This document shows positions 1-6,820 of a stretch of 46,323 bases of DNA, one piece after another (positions within the stretch are counted from its first letter, which is position 1; each line of letters opens with the position of its first letter). The position numbers and the translations under genes were made by a program. The DNA is from an uncultured Nocardioidaceae bacterium (GTDB taxonomy: Bacteria > Actinomycetota > Actinomycetes > Propionibacteriales > Nocardioidaceae): contig CADCUI010000023.1 in assembly GCA_902805845.1 (NCBI GenBank), forward strand, positions 1 to 46,323. The letters run 5' to 3'. Below the pieces are notes generated by a model that worked only from the letters and a program-made list of their open reading frames with translations, was not told where the DNA came from and did no database searches.

Positions 1-1
1 C

Positions 2-475
2 TCGCAGGACTCGGCGCAGGCGGCGATCCTGCCCGTGCACTACCTGCGGCAGGCCGGTCTCGGCGACGACGCGGTCGAGCTCCTGCGCATCAACAGCGAC
101 GTCGGAAAGCACGGCGACACCGGCCGGAGCGAGCTCGATGCCCTGCGCGCCGTCCTCGACGGCGAGGCCGACGCCGCGGCCCTCGGCATCAACACCTGGG
201 AGGCCATCGGCCGTGAGCAGCTGATGCCCGGCGCATTCGAGGTCTTCTGGACGTCTCCGACCTACAGCCACTGCAACTTCACCGCCCTTCCAGGGCTGCC
301 GGCTGACCGGGTCGACCCGTGGGTGCAGGCGCTGTTCGCCATGGACTGGGACAACCCGCAGCACCGGGAGGTCCTCGAGCTCGAGGGACTCCGCAAGTGG
401 GTGCCGCCCGAGCTGGACGGCTATGCCTCCCTGTTCGAGGCGGTCGAGAAGCAGGGCATCTCCATCACATGGTGA
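2..475 (+). CDS. PhnD-like ABC substrate-binding protein, C-terminal part
   Basis: The reading frame is open from base 2, so the N-terminal half lies outside the window. The visible 158 residues begin SQDSAQAAILPVHYLRQAGL, which resembles the second lobe of the phosphate/phosphite/phosphonate-type binding proteins (PhnD superfamily), and end in the usual helix (VDPWVQALFAMDWDNP, then GLRKWVPPELDGYASL). Such proteins normally bind an oxyanion or small organic ligand outside the membrane and deliver it to an ABC permease or act as sensors. No permease or ATPase is visible here; the next gene is a radical SAM enzyme whose ATG overlaps this stop region, so the two are translationally coupled. Ligand unknown. 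The family is clear; a transport role is inferred. Confidence 0.75.
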   Translation, partial: SQDSAQAAILPVHYLRQAGLGDDAVELLRINSDVGKHGDTGRSELDALRAVLDGEADAAALGINTWEAIGREQLMPGAFEVFWTSPTYSHCNFTALPGLPADRVDPWVQALFAMDWDNPQHREVLELEGLRKWVPPELDGYASLFEAVEKQGISITW

Positions 476-1503
476 AGGCCGAGCCGCTCGTCGACCCTGC
501 GCTGGACGCCGCCCTCGTCCTCGACCTGGTCGAGCGGGTGAGCGCCACGGCTCGTCACGGGGTGACCCAGGTGACGATCGGACCGGGCGGCGAGGAACGG
601 CTGATCGGCACGGTCGCCGCCTGGTGCGAGCGGTCGGGCAACGAGCTGGTCAGCGTCACCGACGGCGTGGCCACGATCCGGCGCGGACGGAGCGCCGACC
701 CGTTCGCCGGACTCCCACCGGACCAGGTTCCGGGCAGCCGATTGTGGATGTACACGAACTTCGACTGCAACCTGTCGTGTGACTACTGCTGCGTCCGTTC
801 CTCGCCCCAGGCGAACCGAAATGCGTTGGGTGTTGACCGCGTGCGTCAGCTGGCAACCGAGGCAGCTGAGGCAGGCGTCTCCGAGCTGGTCCTCACCGGC
901 GGTGAACCGTTCCTGCTGCCCGACATCGACGACCTCGTCGGCGTGTGCACCGCGGCCCTACCCACCACCCTCCTCACCAACGGCATGCTGTTCCGCGGGC
1001 GACGCCTCAGTGCCCTGAGACGCATGGACCGGGAACGCTTGACCCTGCAGATCAGTCTCGACTCCGCCACCGAGGAGATTCACGACTCCCACCGGGGCAA
1101 GGGGTCGTGGGAGCGCGCGGTGACCGGCATCAAGCAGGCCAAGCAGGAGGGCTTCCGGGTCAAGGTCGCCGCCACCCTGCCCTACGAACAGACTCATCAA
1201 GTGGAGCCCTTCCACAACTTCCTCGAGGGGCTGGACATCGCCCCCGAGCATCGGGTCGTCCGAGCCCTCGCTCGCCGCGGCTCAGCCGAGCACGGCATCA
1301 AGCTGACCATGGAGACACTGGTACCGGAGGTCACCGTCACGGCCACCGGCGTGTACTGGCACCCGGTCAGCGCAGAGCACGACGATCAGCTCGTCTCCCG
1401 AGACATCTTCCCCCTCCGCACCGCGATCGCGGAGGTCCGCCGACGATTCGCCCAGCACCGCGCACACACCATCGCGGCCGCGCAATGGTTCCCCTGCGCC
1501 TGA
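469..1503 (+). CDS. Radical SAM protein with TusA-like N-terminal domain
   Basis: Predicted 344 residues. The start is the ATG at 469, seven bases before the upstream stop ends, which indicates coupling to the binding protein. Residues of about 15-75 form a small alpha/beta domain ending AAWCERSGNELVSV, which looks like the C-terminal half of TusA/SirA sulfur-carrier folds but lacks the CPxP motif. From about residue 90 comes the radical SAM core: FDCNLSCDYCC holds the CxxxCxxC motif for the [4Fe-4S] cluster, followed by the GGEP motif and a partial TIM barrel. The C terminus ends WFPCA with a penultimate Cys; no full SPASM or twitch Cys set is visible. The reaction is unknown. The odd pairing with a PhnD-like protein suggests the binding protein supplies or senses the substrate (inference). 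Confidence 0.8.
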   Translation: MVKAEPLVDPALDAALVLDLVERVSATARHGVTQVTIGPGGEERLIGTVAAWCERSGNELVSVTDGVATIRRGRSADPFAGLPPDQVPGSRLWMYTNFDCNLSCDYCCVRSSPQANRNALGVDRVRQLATEAAEAGVSELVLTGGEPFLLPDIDDLVGVCTAALPTTLLTNGMLFRGRRLSALRRMDRERLTLQISLDSATEEIHDSHRGKGSWERAVTGIKQAKQEGFRVKVAATLPYEQTHQVEPFHNFLEGLDIAPEHRVVRALARRGSAEHGIKLTMETLVPEVTVTATGVYWHPVSAEHDDQLVSRDIFPLRTAIAEVRRRFAQHRAHTIAAAQWFPCA

Positions 1504-1541
1504 CCAGTGGCCGCAGCCCGAGTCGAAGCCGCGGAGGCAGC

Positions 1542-1607
1542 GGTGTATCGGTCGGGACGGTCATGTCCCGACTCAGCCGTGCTCGTGCCCGCGTGCGTCG
1601 TCACCTG
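1542..1607 (+). pseudogene. Remnant of an ECF sigma factor (region 4 helix-turn-helix)
   Basis: This frame reads VGTVMSRLSRARARVRRHL, the near-invariant recognition helix and tail of sigma-70 region 4 in ECF sigma factors (typically PxGTVMSRLxRARxRLRxxL). Nothing upstream in the frame resembles region 2 or the rest of region 4, and the radical SAM gene ends only 39 bases earlier. It is best read as the surviving 3' end of a deleted sigma factor gene. Its end lies just before the convergent membrane protein gene. Confidence 0.6.
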
Positions 1608-1626
1608 CGTGCCGGCGCGCCATGTC

Positions 1627-2109
1627 TCAGGGAGCCACCCGGCTCCTCGGACGCTCAGCGGAGACCAGAGCGGTCCCGATCAGCACCACGCTGACCGCCG
1701 CCGTGGCCAGCCACGCCAGGTGGGTGCTGAGGGCGTGAGGGACGAACATCGTGAACCCGACTCCGACCAGTGCCACCGACAACAGCCCCAAGGCCGGCGG
1801 CCACACCCGACGCAAAGCGATCACCAGAGCCAGGGCCGGCACCCAGTAGGTCACCTGGCTGGTCAGGCCGAGCGCACGCACCGAGTCCGCCGGAGCTTCC
1901 GCGAAGGGCACCGCGTCCACCCAGTCGGCGAAGAACATCGCCGCGCAGTGGAACACCAGCAACGCGACGGCCACTCCGGACATCGCGAGCCCCACCCGTG
2001 GGACGGCGCGGGAGCGACGCGGCCACAGTGGACGCCGAGCCGCGAGCCGAAGTCCGGCACCGACGACGGCCGCCGCTGTCAGGACCGCCCAGTACACCGG
2101 CTGGTTCAT
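1627..2109 (-). CDS. Small integral membrane protein, unknown function
   Basis: Predicted 160 residues from the ATG giving MNQPVYWAVL. Longer in-frame starts upstream would add a basic, low-complexity stretch and lack a clear ribosome binding site. About four hydrophobic segments are visible: residues near 5-25, 40-62, 85-103 and 108-150, separated by short Arg-rich loops. The C terminus is basic (SAERPRSRVAP). I recognise no family motif. It is convergent with the radical SAM gene and the sigma remnant. The GGAGG directly abutting the chosen ATG is unusually close, so the start is uncertain. Confidence 0.5.
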   Translation of the reverse strand: MNQPVYWAVLTAAAVVGAGLRLAARRPLWPRRSRAVPRVGLAMSGVAVALLVFHCAAMFFADWVDAVPFAEAPADSVRALGLTSQVTYWVPALALVIALRRVWPPALGLLSVALVGVGFTMFVPHALSTHLAWLATAAVSVVLIGTALVSAERPRSRVAP

Positions 2110-2298
2110 CCTCCGCCCTCGACGTCGCGCACGCATGACAATGCGGGGCACTGGTTCGCGAATCCAGGCGCGACGAGTGGCTGCGTCCCCATGCCACGAC
2201 ACTAATGCGGCACGAGAAGCGCCTCGCCCCAAATGAGCGCCGCTCACGCCGGGGTGGGTCGTCGGCGGGGGTCGGGACATGGCGCGACCCCAGGGCCC

Positions 2299-2317
2299 GC
2301 CGGAAGGTCTGTCCGGC
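2299..2317. terminator. Possible hairpin between M23 gene and membrane protein gene
   Basis: GCCGGA and TCCGGC flank a 7-nt loop just downstream of the M23 peptidase stop (minus strand). There is no T-tract, so this is only a candidate. The rest of the 2110-2344 gap holds no gene I can support. Confidence 0.25.
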
Positions 2318-2344
2318 AGCCTCCGCGCCTGTCCAGCTACGTGG

Positions 2345-3241
2345 TCAGAGGCTCACGCCACGGGCGGCCAGCCCCGCGACCGGGTCCAGGGGTGCTCCAC
2401 CGCCCACGCTTCTAAGCTCGAGGTGGAGGTGGTCGCCGGTCACGTTGCCGGTGGCGCCCACCAGCCCGATCACGGTGGCGTTCGTGACGGTGGAACCGAC
2501 GCTCACGTTGATGGCCGAGAGGTGGCAGTACCAGGTCTCGGTCCCGTCGTCGTGGGCGACGACGATCTTGTAGCCGTAGGAGCCGTCGTAGCCGGCCGAC
2601 GTGACCGTGCCGGGCCCCACGGATCGGACCGGCGTCCCGGTCGACGCGTTGAGGTCGACGCCGGTGTGCACCCCGCTCGACCACAGCGAGCCGGCCTGCC
2701 CGAAGGTGGCGGTGACGCTGTAGGACTCCACGGGCGGACCCCACTGCCGCGCCTCGAGAATCTCCTGGCGGCGCTCCTCCCGGGCGCGCTCGCGCGCCTG
2801 CTCCCTCGCCTCGCGCGCCTGCTCCCTCGCCTCGCGTGCCCGCTCCCTCGCCTCCCGGGCTCGCTCCCTCGCCTCCTCGCGTGCAGCCTGGCGGGCCGCC
2901 CGTGCTCGCTGCTCGCGGATCGCCCGCGCGGCACGAGCCTGGACAGCCTCGATCCGGTCCGCGCCGACCAGCGCTCGCTCGCCGCTGCGGGACACCACGA
3001 GGTCGCCACGCCCCACGAGCGGCGCCGAGACCGACGCCGACGTGCTTCCGGCCGCGCCGAGGTCGATGCCCCTCGACTGCGGCTCTGCCACGAAGGCCAG
3101 CGAGCTGCCCACGACGACGAGCGGGAGGGCCGCTGCGCGCACGATCGCGGCCCTCGGCCGACGGCCTCGGTGACGTGGGGCTCGACGGGTCCGGTGGGTC
3201 ACCGTGGCGCGCACGGACCGGTCTGATCGGTGCTTCGCCAA
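2345..3241 (-). CDS. M23 family metallopeptidase with coiled-coil region
   Basis: 298 residues with a TTG start preceded by AAGGAGG. A basic N terminus leads to a hydrophobic export segment at about 33-52 (AAIVRAAALPLVVVGSSLAF). Residues of about 95-165 are a charged Arg/Glu/Ala coiled coil built from 7-residue EAREQAR/EARERAR repeats. The C-terminal LytM/M23 domain starts near 175: the zinc ligands are H192 and D196 (HTGVDL) and H273 (DHLHLEL), all intact. It is probably a secreted or membrane-tethered endopeptidase acting on peptidoglycan cross-links. The coiled coil before M23 is the arrangement seen in EnvC/NlpD-like or RipA-associated hydrolase regulators. It stands alone, with no partner nearby. 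Confidence 0.88.
   Translation of the reverse strand: MAKHRSDRSVRATVTHRTRRAPRHRGRRPRAAIVRAAALPLVVVGSSLAFVAEPQSRGIDLGAAGSTSASVSAPLVGRGDLVVSRSGERALVGADRIEAVQARAARAIREQRARAARQAAREEARERAREARERAREAREQAREAREQARERAREERRQEILEARQWGPPVESYSVTATFGQAGSLWSSGVHTGVDLNASTGTPVRSVGPGTVTSAGYDGSYGYKIVVAHDDGTETWYCHLSAINVSVGSTVTNATVIGLVGATGNVTGDHLHLELRSVGGGAPLDPVAGLAARGVSL
2800..2883 (-). repeat. Four tandem 21-bp units in the coiled coil of the M23 gene
   Basis: Units begin at 2800, 2821, 2842 and 2863 and share the core GCTCCCTCGCCTC. Each 21-bp unit encodes one seven-residue heptad, so copy-number change would lengthen or shorten the coiled coil without a frameshift. Confidence 0.75.
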
Positions 3242-3345
3242 GACGGGCAGCCTCCTTCGACGACTCCGTCGCCCACACCGGCTTACCCGTTGGCGCGGAA
3301 CAGACGCATGCGTGCCTAGACAGGCCCAGCGGCACTCCCCCTCGG

Positions 3346-3572
3346 CTAGCCTTCGCGCAGCGCGTCCAGTGCCTTGATGGCGCGCTTGGTCGCGGTCATG
3401 CGCCAGGCTTCCTCCAGCAACTCCAGGACCGCCTGCGGATCGGCCACCTCCGGTGAGCCTTGACCATCACGCGGTTCTCCGGATGGTTGACCCACGCGAA
3501 GCCCTTGCCGTCGAACGTGATGTTGGTCCAGTTCAGCCACCGGCTACGACGGTCAACCACCCGTCACAGGAT
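3346..3572 (-). pseudogene. Broken MmcQ/YjbR-like gene
   Basis: Two frames carry matching pieces of one small protein. In one frame, the minus strand from about 3540 reads ITFDGKGFAWVNHPENRVM, like the central strands of the MmcQ/YjbR (CyaY-fold) family. About 20 codons later the coding signal moves to another frame, reading LLEEAWRMTATKRAIKAL and stopping at 3346, which matches that family's C-terminal helix. The N-terminal half and the middle are missing. The upstream end touches the stop of the ABC ATPase gene. Frameshift and deletion are seen directly; the family name is my recognition from short pieces. Confidence 0.45.
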
Positions 3573-4391
3573 GGCGTCGAGGAACCTCTTGGTCTCGGGC
3601 TGCTGGGTGTTGCCGAACATCTCCGTGGGCGTCCCCTGCTCGAGCACGACGCCCTCGTGGAAGAAGGCCATCCGGTGCGCGACCTCGCGCGCGAAGCCCA
3701 TCTCGTGGGTGACCACCATCATCGGCATGTGGTGGTCGACGGCGAGCCGCCGCATGACGGCCAGCACCTCTCCGGTGAGCTCGGGGTCCAGCGCCGAGGT
3801 CGGCTCGTCGAAGAGCATGACGTCCGGGTGCATCGCCAGCGCCCGGGCGATGGCGACGCGTTGCTGCTGGCCACCGGAGAGCCGGATCGGGTGCTGCTCC
3901 GCCTTGTCCTGGAGGCCGACCTCGGCGAGCAGGTCCAGTGCCCGTTGGCGGACCGCCGACCGGTCCAGTCCTCCCTCACCCTCGACACCGCCGATGCGTC
4001 CGGCGAGACGACGCTGGTCGGCGGAGCCCAGCGCCAGCGGCCCCGCCATGACGTTCTCCAGCGCCGTCATGTTGGGGAAGAGGTTGAACTGCTGGAACAC
4101 CATCCCGACCCTGAGGCGCACCTGGCGGATCTGCTCCCGCTTGCGCCGGGTGCGGTGGCCGCCGCTGAGCCGCATCCCGGCGATCTCGATGGTCCCCTGG
4201 GTCGGGTCCTCCAGGAAGTTCACGCACCGCAGCAGCGTCGACTTCCCCGAGCCGGATCGCCCGAAGATCACGATGACCTCGCCCTGGTGGAGGTCGAGGT
4301 CGACCCCCCGGAGCACCTCGTGGTGCCCGTAGGCCTTTCGCAGTCCGGACACCCGGACCACGAGGTCGGAGCGGTCCTCCATCGCGGTCAT
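3564..4391 (-). CDS. Polar amino acid ABC transporter ATP-binding protein
   Basis: 275 residues of the GlnQ/HisP type. Walker A is GRSGSGKS at 44-51, the signature LSGGQQQR starts at 171, and Walker B with D-loop (DEPTSALDP) lies at 195-203, followed by the switch His in VVTHEMGFA. A short extra segment (GGVEGEGGLDRS) sits between the Q-loop and signature. It powers import through the permease encoded just upstream: the ATG overlaps the permease stop as ATGA. It is the third gene of a binding protein-permease-ATPase operon. Substrate class is polar amino acids (Gln/Glu/His/Arg/opine family); the exact ligand cannot be read from sequence. Confidence 0.93.
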   Translation of the reverse strand: MTAMEDRSDLVVRVSGLRKAYGHHEVLRGVDLDLHQGEVIVIFGRSGSGKSTLLRCVNFLEDPTQGTIEIAGMRLSGGHRTRRKREQIRQVRLRVGMVFQQFNLFPNMTALENVMAGPLALGSADQRRLAGRIGGVEGEGGLDRSAVRQRALDLLAEVGLQDKAEQHPIRLSGGQQQRVAIARALAMHPDVMLFDEPTSALDPELTGEVLAVMRRLAVDHHMPMMVVTHEMGFAREVAHRMAFFHEGVVLEQGTPTEMFGNTQQPETKRFLDAIL

Positions 4392-5296
4392 GCCACGTGG
4401 CCTTGGCCCCTGGAGCGCGGCACGGCGCCGATGTCGCGGACGTATCCGGTGGACATCCTGGCCTCGAGCCGGTTCTGCAGGACGGTGAAGGCGGCCGTCA
4501 GCGCCCAGTACATCGCCGCGACCAGGACGAAGGCCTCGAGGTTCTTGAAGTCGGCCTTGCCGACGAGCTGGCTGCGGCGGAACATCTCAGCGCTGGCCGC
4601 GGTCACGCCGAGGAACGACACGAGCGCGGTGTCCTTCATCATCGCGATGAACTCGTTGCCTGTGGGCGGGATGATGACCCGCATCGCCTGGGGAAGGACC
4701 ACTCGGCGCATCTTCGTCAAGTAGGTCATCCCCAGGGCGTCCGCCGCCTCCCCCTGCCCGTGGGCGACCGACTGGATGCCGGCCCGGAAGATCTCGGTCA
4801 TGTAGGCGCCGTAGTTCAGCCCGAGGGCGATCATGCCCGCCGTGACCGGCTCCAGGATCAGCCGCTGCTCGACGTTGGTGCCCAGCCCCGGGAAGCGGTC
4901 GACGATGTTGCTGCCGATCTGCGGGAGGGCGAGATAGACGAGGAACATCTGGACGATGAGCGGCGTGCCCCTGAAGAAGGAGACGTAGAAGCCCGCTGCC
5001 CCGTAGGCGATGGGATTGCGCGAGAGCCGTGCCAGGGCACCGACCGTGGCCAGCACGATGGCCAGGACGATCCCGCCCAGGGCGAGCACGAGCGTGAAGC
5101 GAAGACCCCCGATGATGAACTCGATGTTGTCGCGCATCCACTGGAGGTCGTACTGCGCCAGCACGAACAGCACGGCGAGCCCGAGGAAGATCACTCCCCA
5201 GACGACGCCGACCTTCAGCCGGAACGGGACCCGCGCCGAGGCCAGCGACAGCCGCTCCCAACGATCGTTCGAAGGGACCGCGGCCGGCTGGGTCAC
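4388..5296 (-). CDS. Polar amino acid ABC transporter permease
   Basis: 302 residues from the GTG that overlaps the binding protein stop as GTGA; longer upstream starts are less likely. One transmembrane helix near 35-55 is followed by the five-helix HisM/GlnP core. The EAA coupling loop is EAADALGMTYLTKMRRVVLPQA. The sequence SFFRGTPLIVQMFLVY is typical of the His/Glu/Gln/Arg/opine permease family. Only one permease gene is present, so the channel is expected to be a homodimer. Gene order (minus strand) is binding protein, permease, ATPase, with 4-base overlaps at both junctions. Confidence 0.93.
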   Translation of the reverse strand: MTQPAAVPSNDRWERLSLASARVPFRLKVGVVWGVIFLGLAVLFVLAQYDLQWMRDNIEFIIGGLRFTLVLALGGIVLAIVLATVGALARLSRNPIAYGAAGFYVSFFRGTPLIVQMFLVYLALPQIGSNIVDRFPGLGTNVEQRLILEPVTAGMIALGLNYGAYMTEIFRAGIQSVAHGQGEAADALGMTYLTKMRRVVLPQAMRVIIPPTGNEFIAMMKDTALVSFLGVTAASAEMFRRSQLVGKADFKNLEAFVLVAAMYWALTAAFTVLQNRLEARMSTGYVRDIGAVPRSRGQGHVA

Positions 5297-6225
5297 TGCT
5301 GGACCGTGAGGTCGACCCCGTCGTACCACTGCTCGGAGAACTCGGTCAGCGTGCCGTCCTCGTGCATGTCCCGCACGATCTTGTCCGCGGCCTCCACCAG
5401 GCTCGCGCCGTCCAGCTCGGAGCTCTTGTCCATCGCCACGCCCAGCGGCTCGTAGAAGACCGGGTCACCGACGACCTTCACCGCGTTGCCCTCGTCGGCG
5501 TAGCCCTGGGCGGTCGTCGAGGAGGTGATGACGGCGTCGAGCCGGGTGCCGTCGCCGATCGCCAGGTCCTGAAGCGCTGTGGTGTCGGTGTCGTAGCCCT
5601 TGATGACCGCGTCGTCGATCACGAAGTCGAAGTCGAAGCCCTTGATGTCGAGCGACTTCTGGAGGAACTGGTCGTAGGTGCAGCCGCTGCAGACGCCGAC
5701 GTCCCCGCCGTCGAGGTCCGTCTCGAGGTCCTGGATGGAGGTGTTGTCCTCGTGCACCACGACCACCGCGGGCGTGAAGTAGTAGGGCTCGGTGAAGTCC
5801 AGGACCTTCTGGCGGTCGTTGGTGGGCGTCATCGACCCCACGCTCATGTCCCAGCGGCCGTTCCAGCCACCGGCCGTGATGACGTCCCAGGACGGCGCCT
5901 CCCAGGCGATGTCCACGCCGAGCCGGTTCGCGATCTCGGTGGCCACGTCGATGTCGAAGCCGACGTACTTGTCGTCCTTGGGCACGTACTTCGACTGCGG
6001 CGGGTACGCCGGGTCGGTGGAGACGGTGAGGACTCCCTTGTCGCAGATCTGTGCCAGCAGGTCGTCCGCGGCGTCGGTCGTGGCGCAGACGGTTCCCTCG
6101 GCGGCGCTGCCTTCGGAGCCTCCGGAGCCGCCGCTTCCGCCGCCCGAGGTCTCGGCGTCGCCGCAGCCGGCGACGAGCAGGACGCCGCCCAGGGAGGCGG
6201 CGAGGACGACGAGTGGTTTACGCAT
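5293..6225 (-). CDS. Polar amino acid ABC transporter substrate-binding lipoprotein
   Basis: 310 residues from the ATG with GAGGAG upstream. The signal peptide ends in a lipobox (LVAGC, Cys21), so it is a membrane-anchored lipoprotein. A Gly/Ser linker (about 28-40) precedes the type II periplasmic binding fold: LTVSTDPAYPPQSKYV, YVGFDIDVATEIANRLGVD, WDMSVGSMTPTNDRQKVLDFTEPYY. The run GVCSGCTYDQF contains two extra Cys (probably a disulfide on the second lobe). It is the first gene of the importer operon. Ligand not determinable; the Asp in GFDIDVA and Arg in NDRQKV are the usual alpha-amino and carboxylate contacts in this family. Confidence 0.9.
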   Translation of the reverse strand: MRKPLVVLAASLGGVLLVAGCGDAETSGGGSGGSGGSEGSAAEGTVCATTDAADDLLAQICDKGVLTVSTDPAYPPQSKYVPKDDKYVGFDIDVATEIANRLGVDIAWEAPSWDVITAGGWNGRWDMSVGSMTPTNDRQKVLDFTEPYYFTPAVVVVHEDNTSIQDLETDLDGGDVGVCSGCTYDQFLQKSLDIKGFDFDFVIDDAVIKGYDTDTTALQDLAIGDGTRLDAVITSSTTAQGYADEGNAVKVVGDPVFYEPLGVAMDKSSELDGASLVEAADKIVRDMHEDGTLTEFSEQWYDGVDLTVQQ

Positions 6226-6355
6226 GGTTGGCTCCTCGGGTACTGACTCGTGGTCCGCACCCTGACACGCATCGTCCGGGCAAGGAAGCACCTGGAGCCA
6301 GACGGGAGGAACCTTATCCAATTCGTCGCCTACGGGGATCTCGCGCGGCGTTGGT

Positions 6356-6730
6356 TCACGCCCAGCTCGTGGCGTGCTGCTCGAAGTCGTCGCTCTGCAC
6401 CGGCACGACGCAGAAGACCAGCCCGGCAGGGTCGCGCAGGTGGATGCAGCCGTCATGCTCACCGACTCGTGCCGCGCCATGCCCTTCGAGCCGGCGCACC
6501 TCGCGCTCGACGTCGTCGGTCTCGATGTCGAGGTGGATCCGCGACGTTCCGTCGTCGAGCCGTTGGTGGGCCAGGATCTGGCCCGAGCCGAGGGCAGACA
6601 GGACGGTGAAAGGGGTGTCGGCCTCCGGCTGCGGGTCGCCGCCCAGCGCGGCCGCCCAGAAGGCGACCTCCGCATCGGCGGCCTCGGGTGAGGAGTCGAT
6701 GAGCACGACGTGCAGACGGCTGCGATGCAT
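6356..6730 (-). CDS. VOC (glyoxalase/bleomycin resistance-like) protein
   Basis: 124 residues forming one vicinal oxygen chelate module pair: MHRSRLHVVLIDSS, FWAAALGGDP, SRIHLDIETDDVEREVRRLEGHGA, and DGCIHLRDPAGLVFCVVP. The order resembles the actinobacterial Glyoxalase_6 type often found as solitary genes. His and Glu/Asp positions that could bind metal are present (HVVL, IHLDIE), but catalytic function cannot be assigned. A TACTCT box ends 6 nt before the ATG, so the transcript is probably leaderless. It is divergent from the GH43 gene. Confidence 0.82.
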   Translation of the reverse strand: MHRSRLHVVLIDSSPEAADAEVAFWAAALGGDPQPEADTPFTVLSALGSGQILAHQRLDDGTSRIHLDIETDDVEREVRRLEGHGAARVGEHDGCIHLRDPAGLVFCVVPVQSDDFEQHATSWA

Positions 6731-6736
6731 GGTCGC

Positions 6737-6742
6737 AGAGTA
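6737..6742 (-). promoter_or_regulatory. -10 box TACTCT for leaderless VOC gene
   Basis: TANNNT hexamer on the minus strand, 6 nt upstream of the ATG. This spacing places the transcription start at the A of the start codon, a common arrangement in actinobacteria. Confidence 0.45.
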
Positions 6743-6804
6743 CGGCGGTCCTTCCGATGACCGATTTTCCGTTGTCAGGACCTCTTGCCAAACCGGTGCG
6801 ATCA

Positions 6805-6818
6805 TTGCAACGTTGGAA
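6805..6818 (+). promoter_or_regulatory. LacI-type operator in front of the GH43 gene
   Basis: TTGCAACGTTGGAA is a palindrome with central CG (6 of 7 arm pairs). It ends 2 nt before the GH43 ATG, so a bound repressor would block transcription or cover the ribosome binding region. Similar sites lie at 9873-9886 beside the lacI gene and at 16528-16541 before the dioxygenase. Confidence 0.7.
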
Positions 6819-6820
6819 AA

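Noticed and set aside
1501-1503. TGA at the end of the radical SAM gene read as selenocysteine
   Set aside because: The readthrough sequence has no family similarity, no GGUCU hairpin follows at the right distance, and the protein reaches a natural end at WFPCA.
3242-3345. c-di-AMP (ydaO) riboswitch before the M23 gene
   Set aside because: Such riboswitches are common before wall hydrolases in actinobacteria, but the conserved blocks are absent; only a small CGACG/CGTCG hairpin beside the ribosome site is visible.
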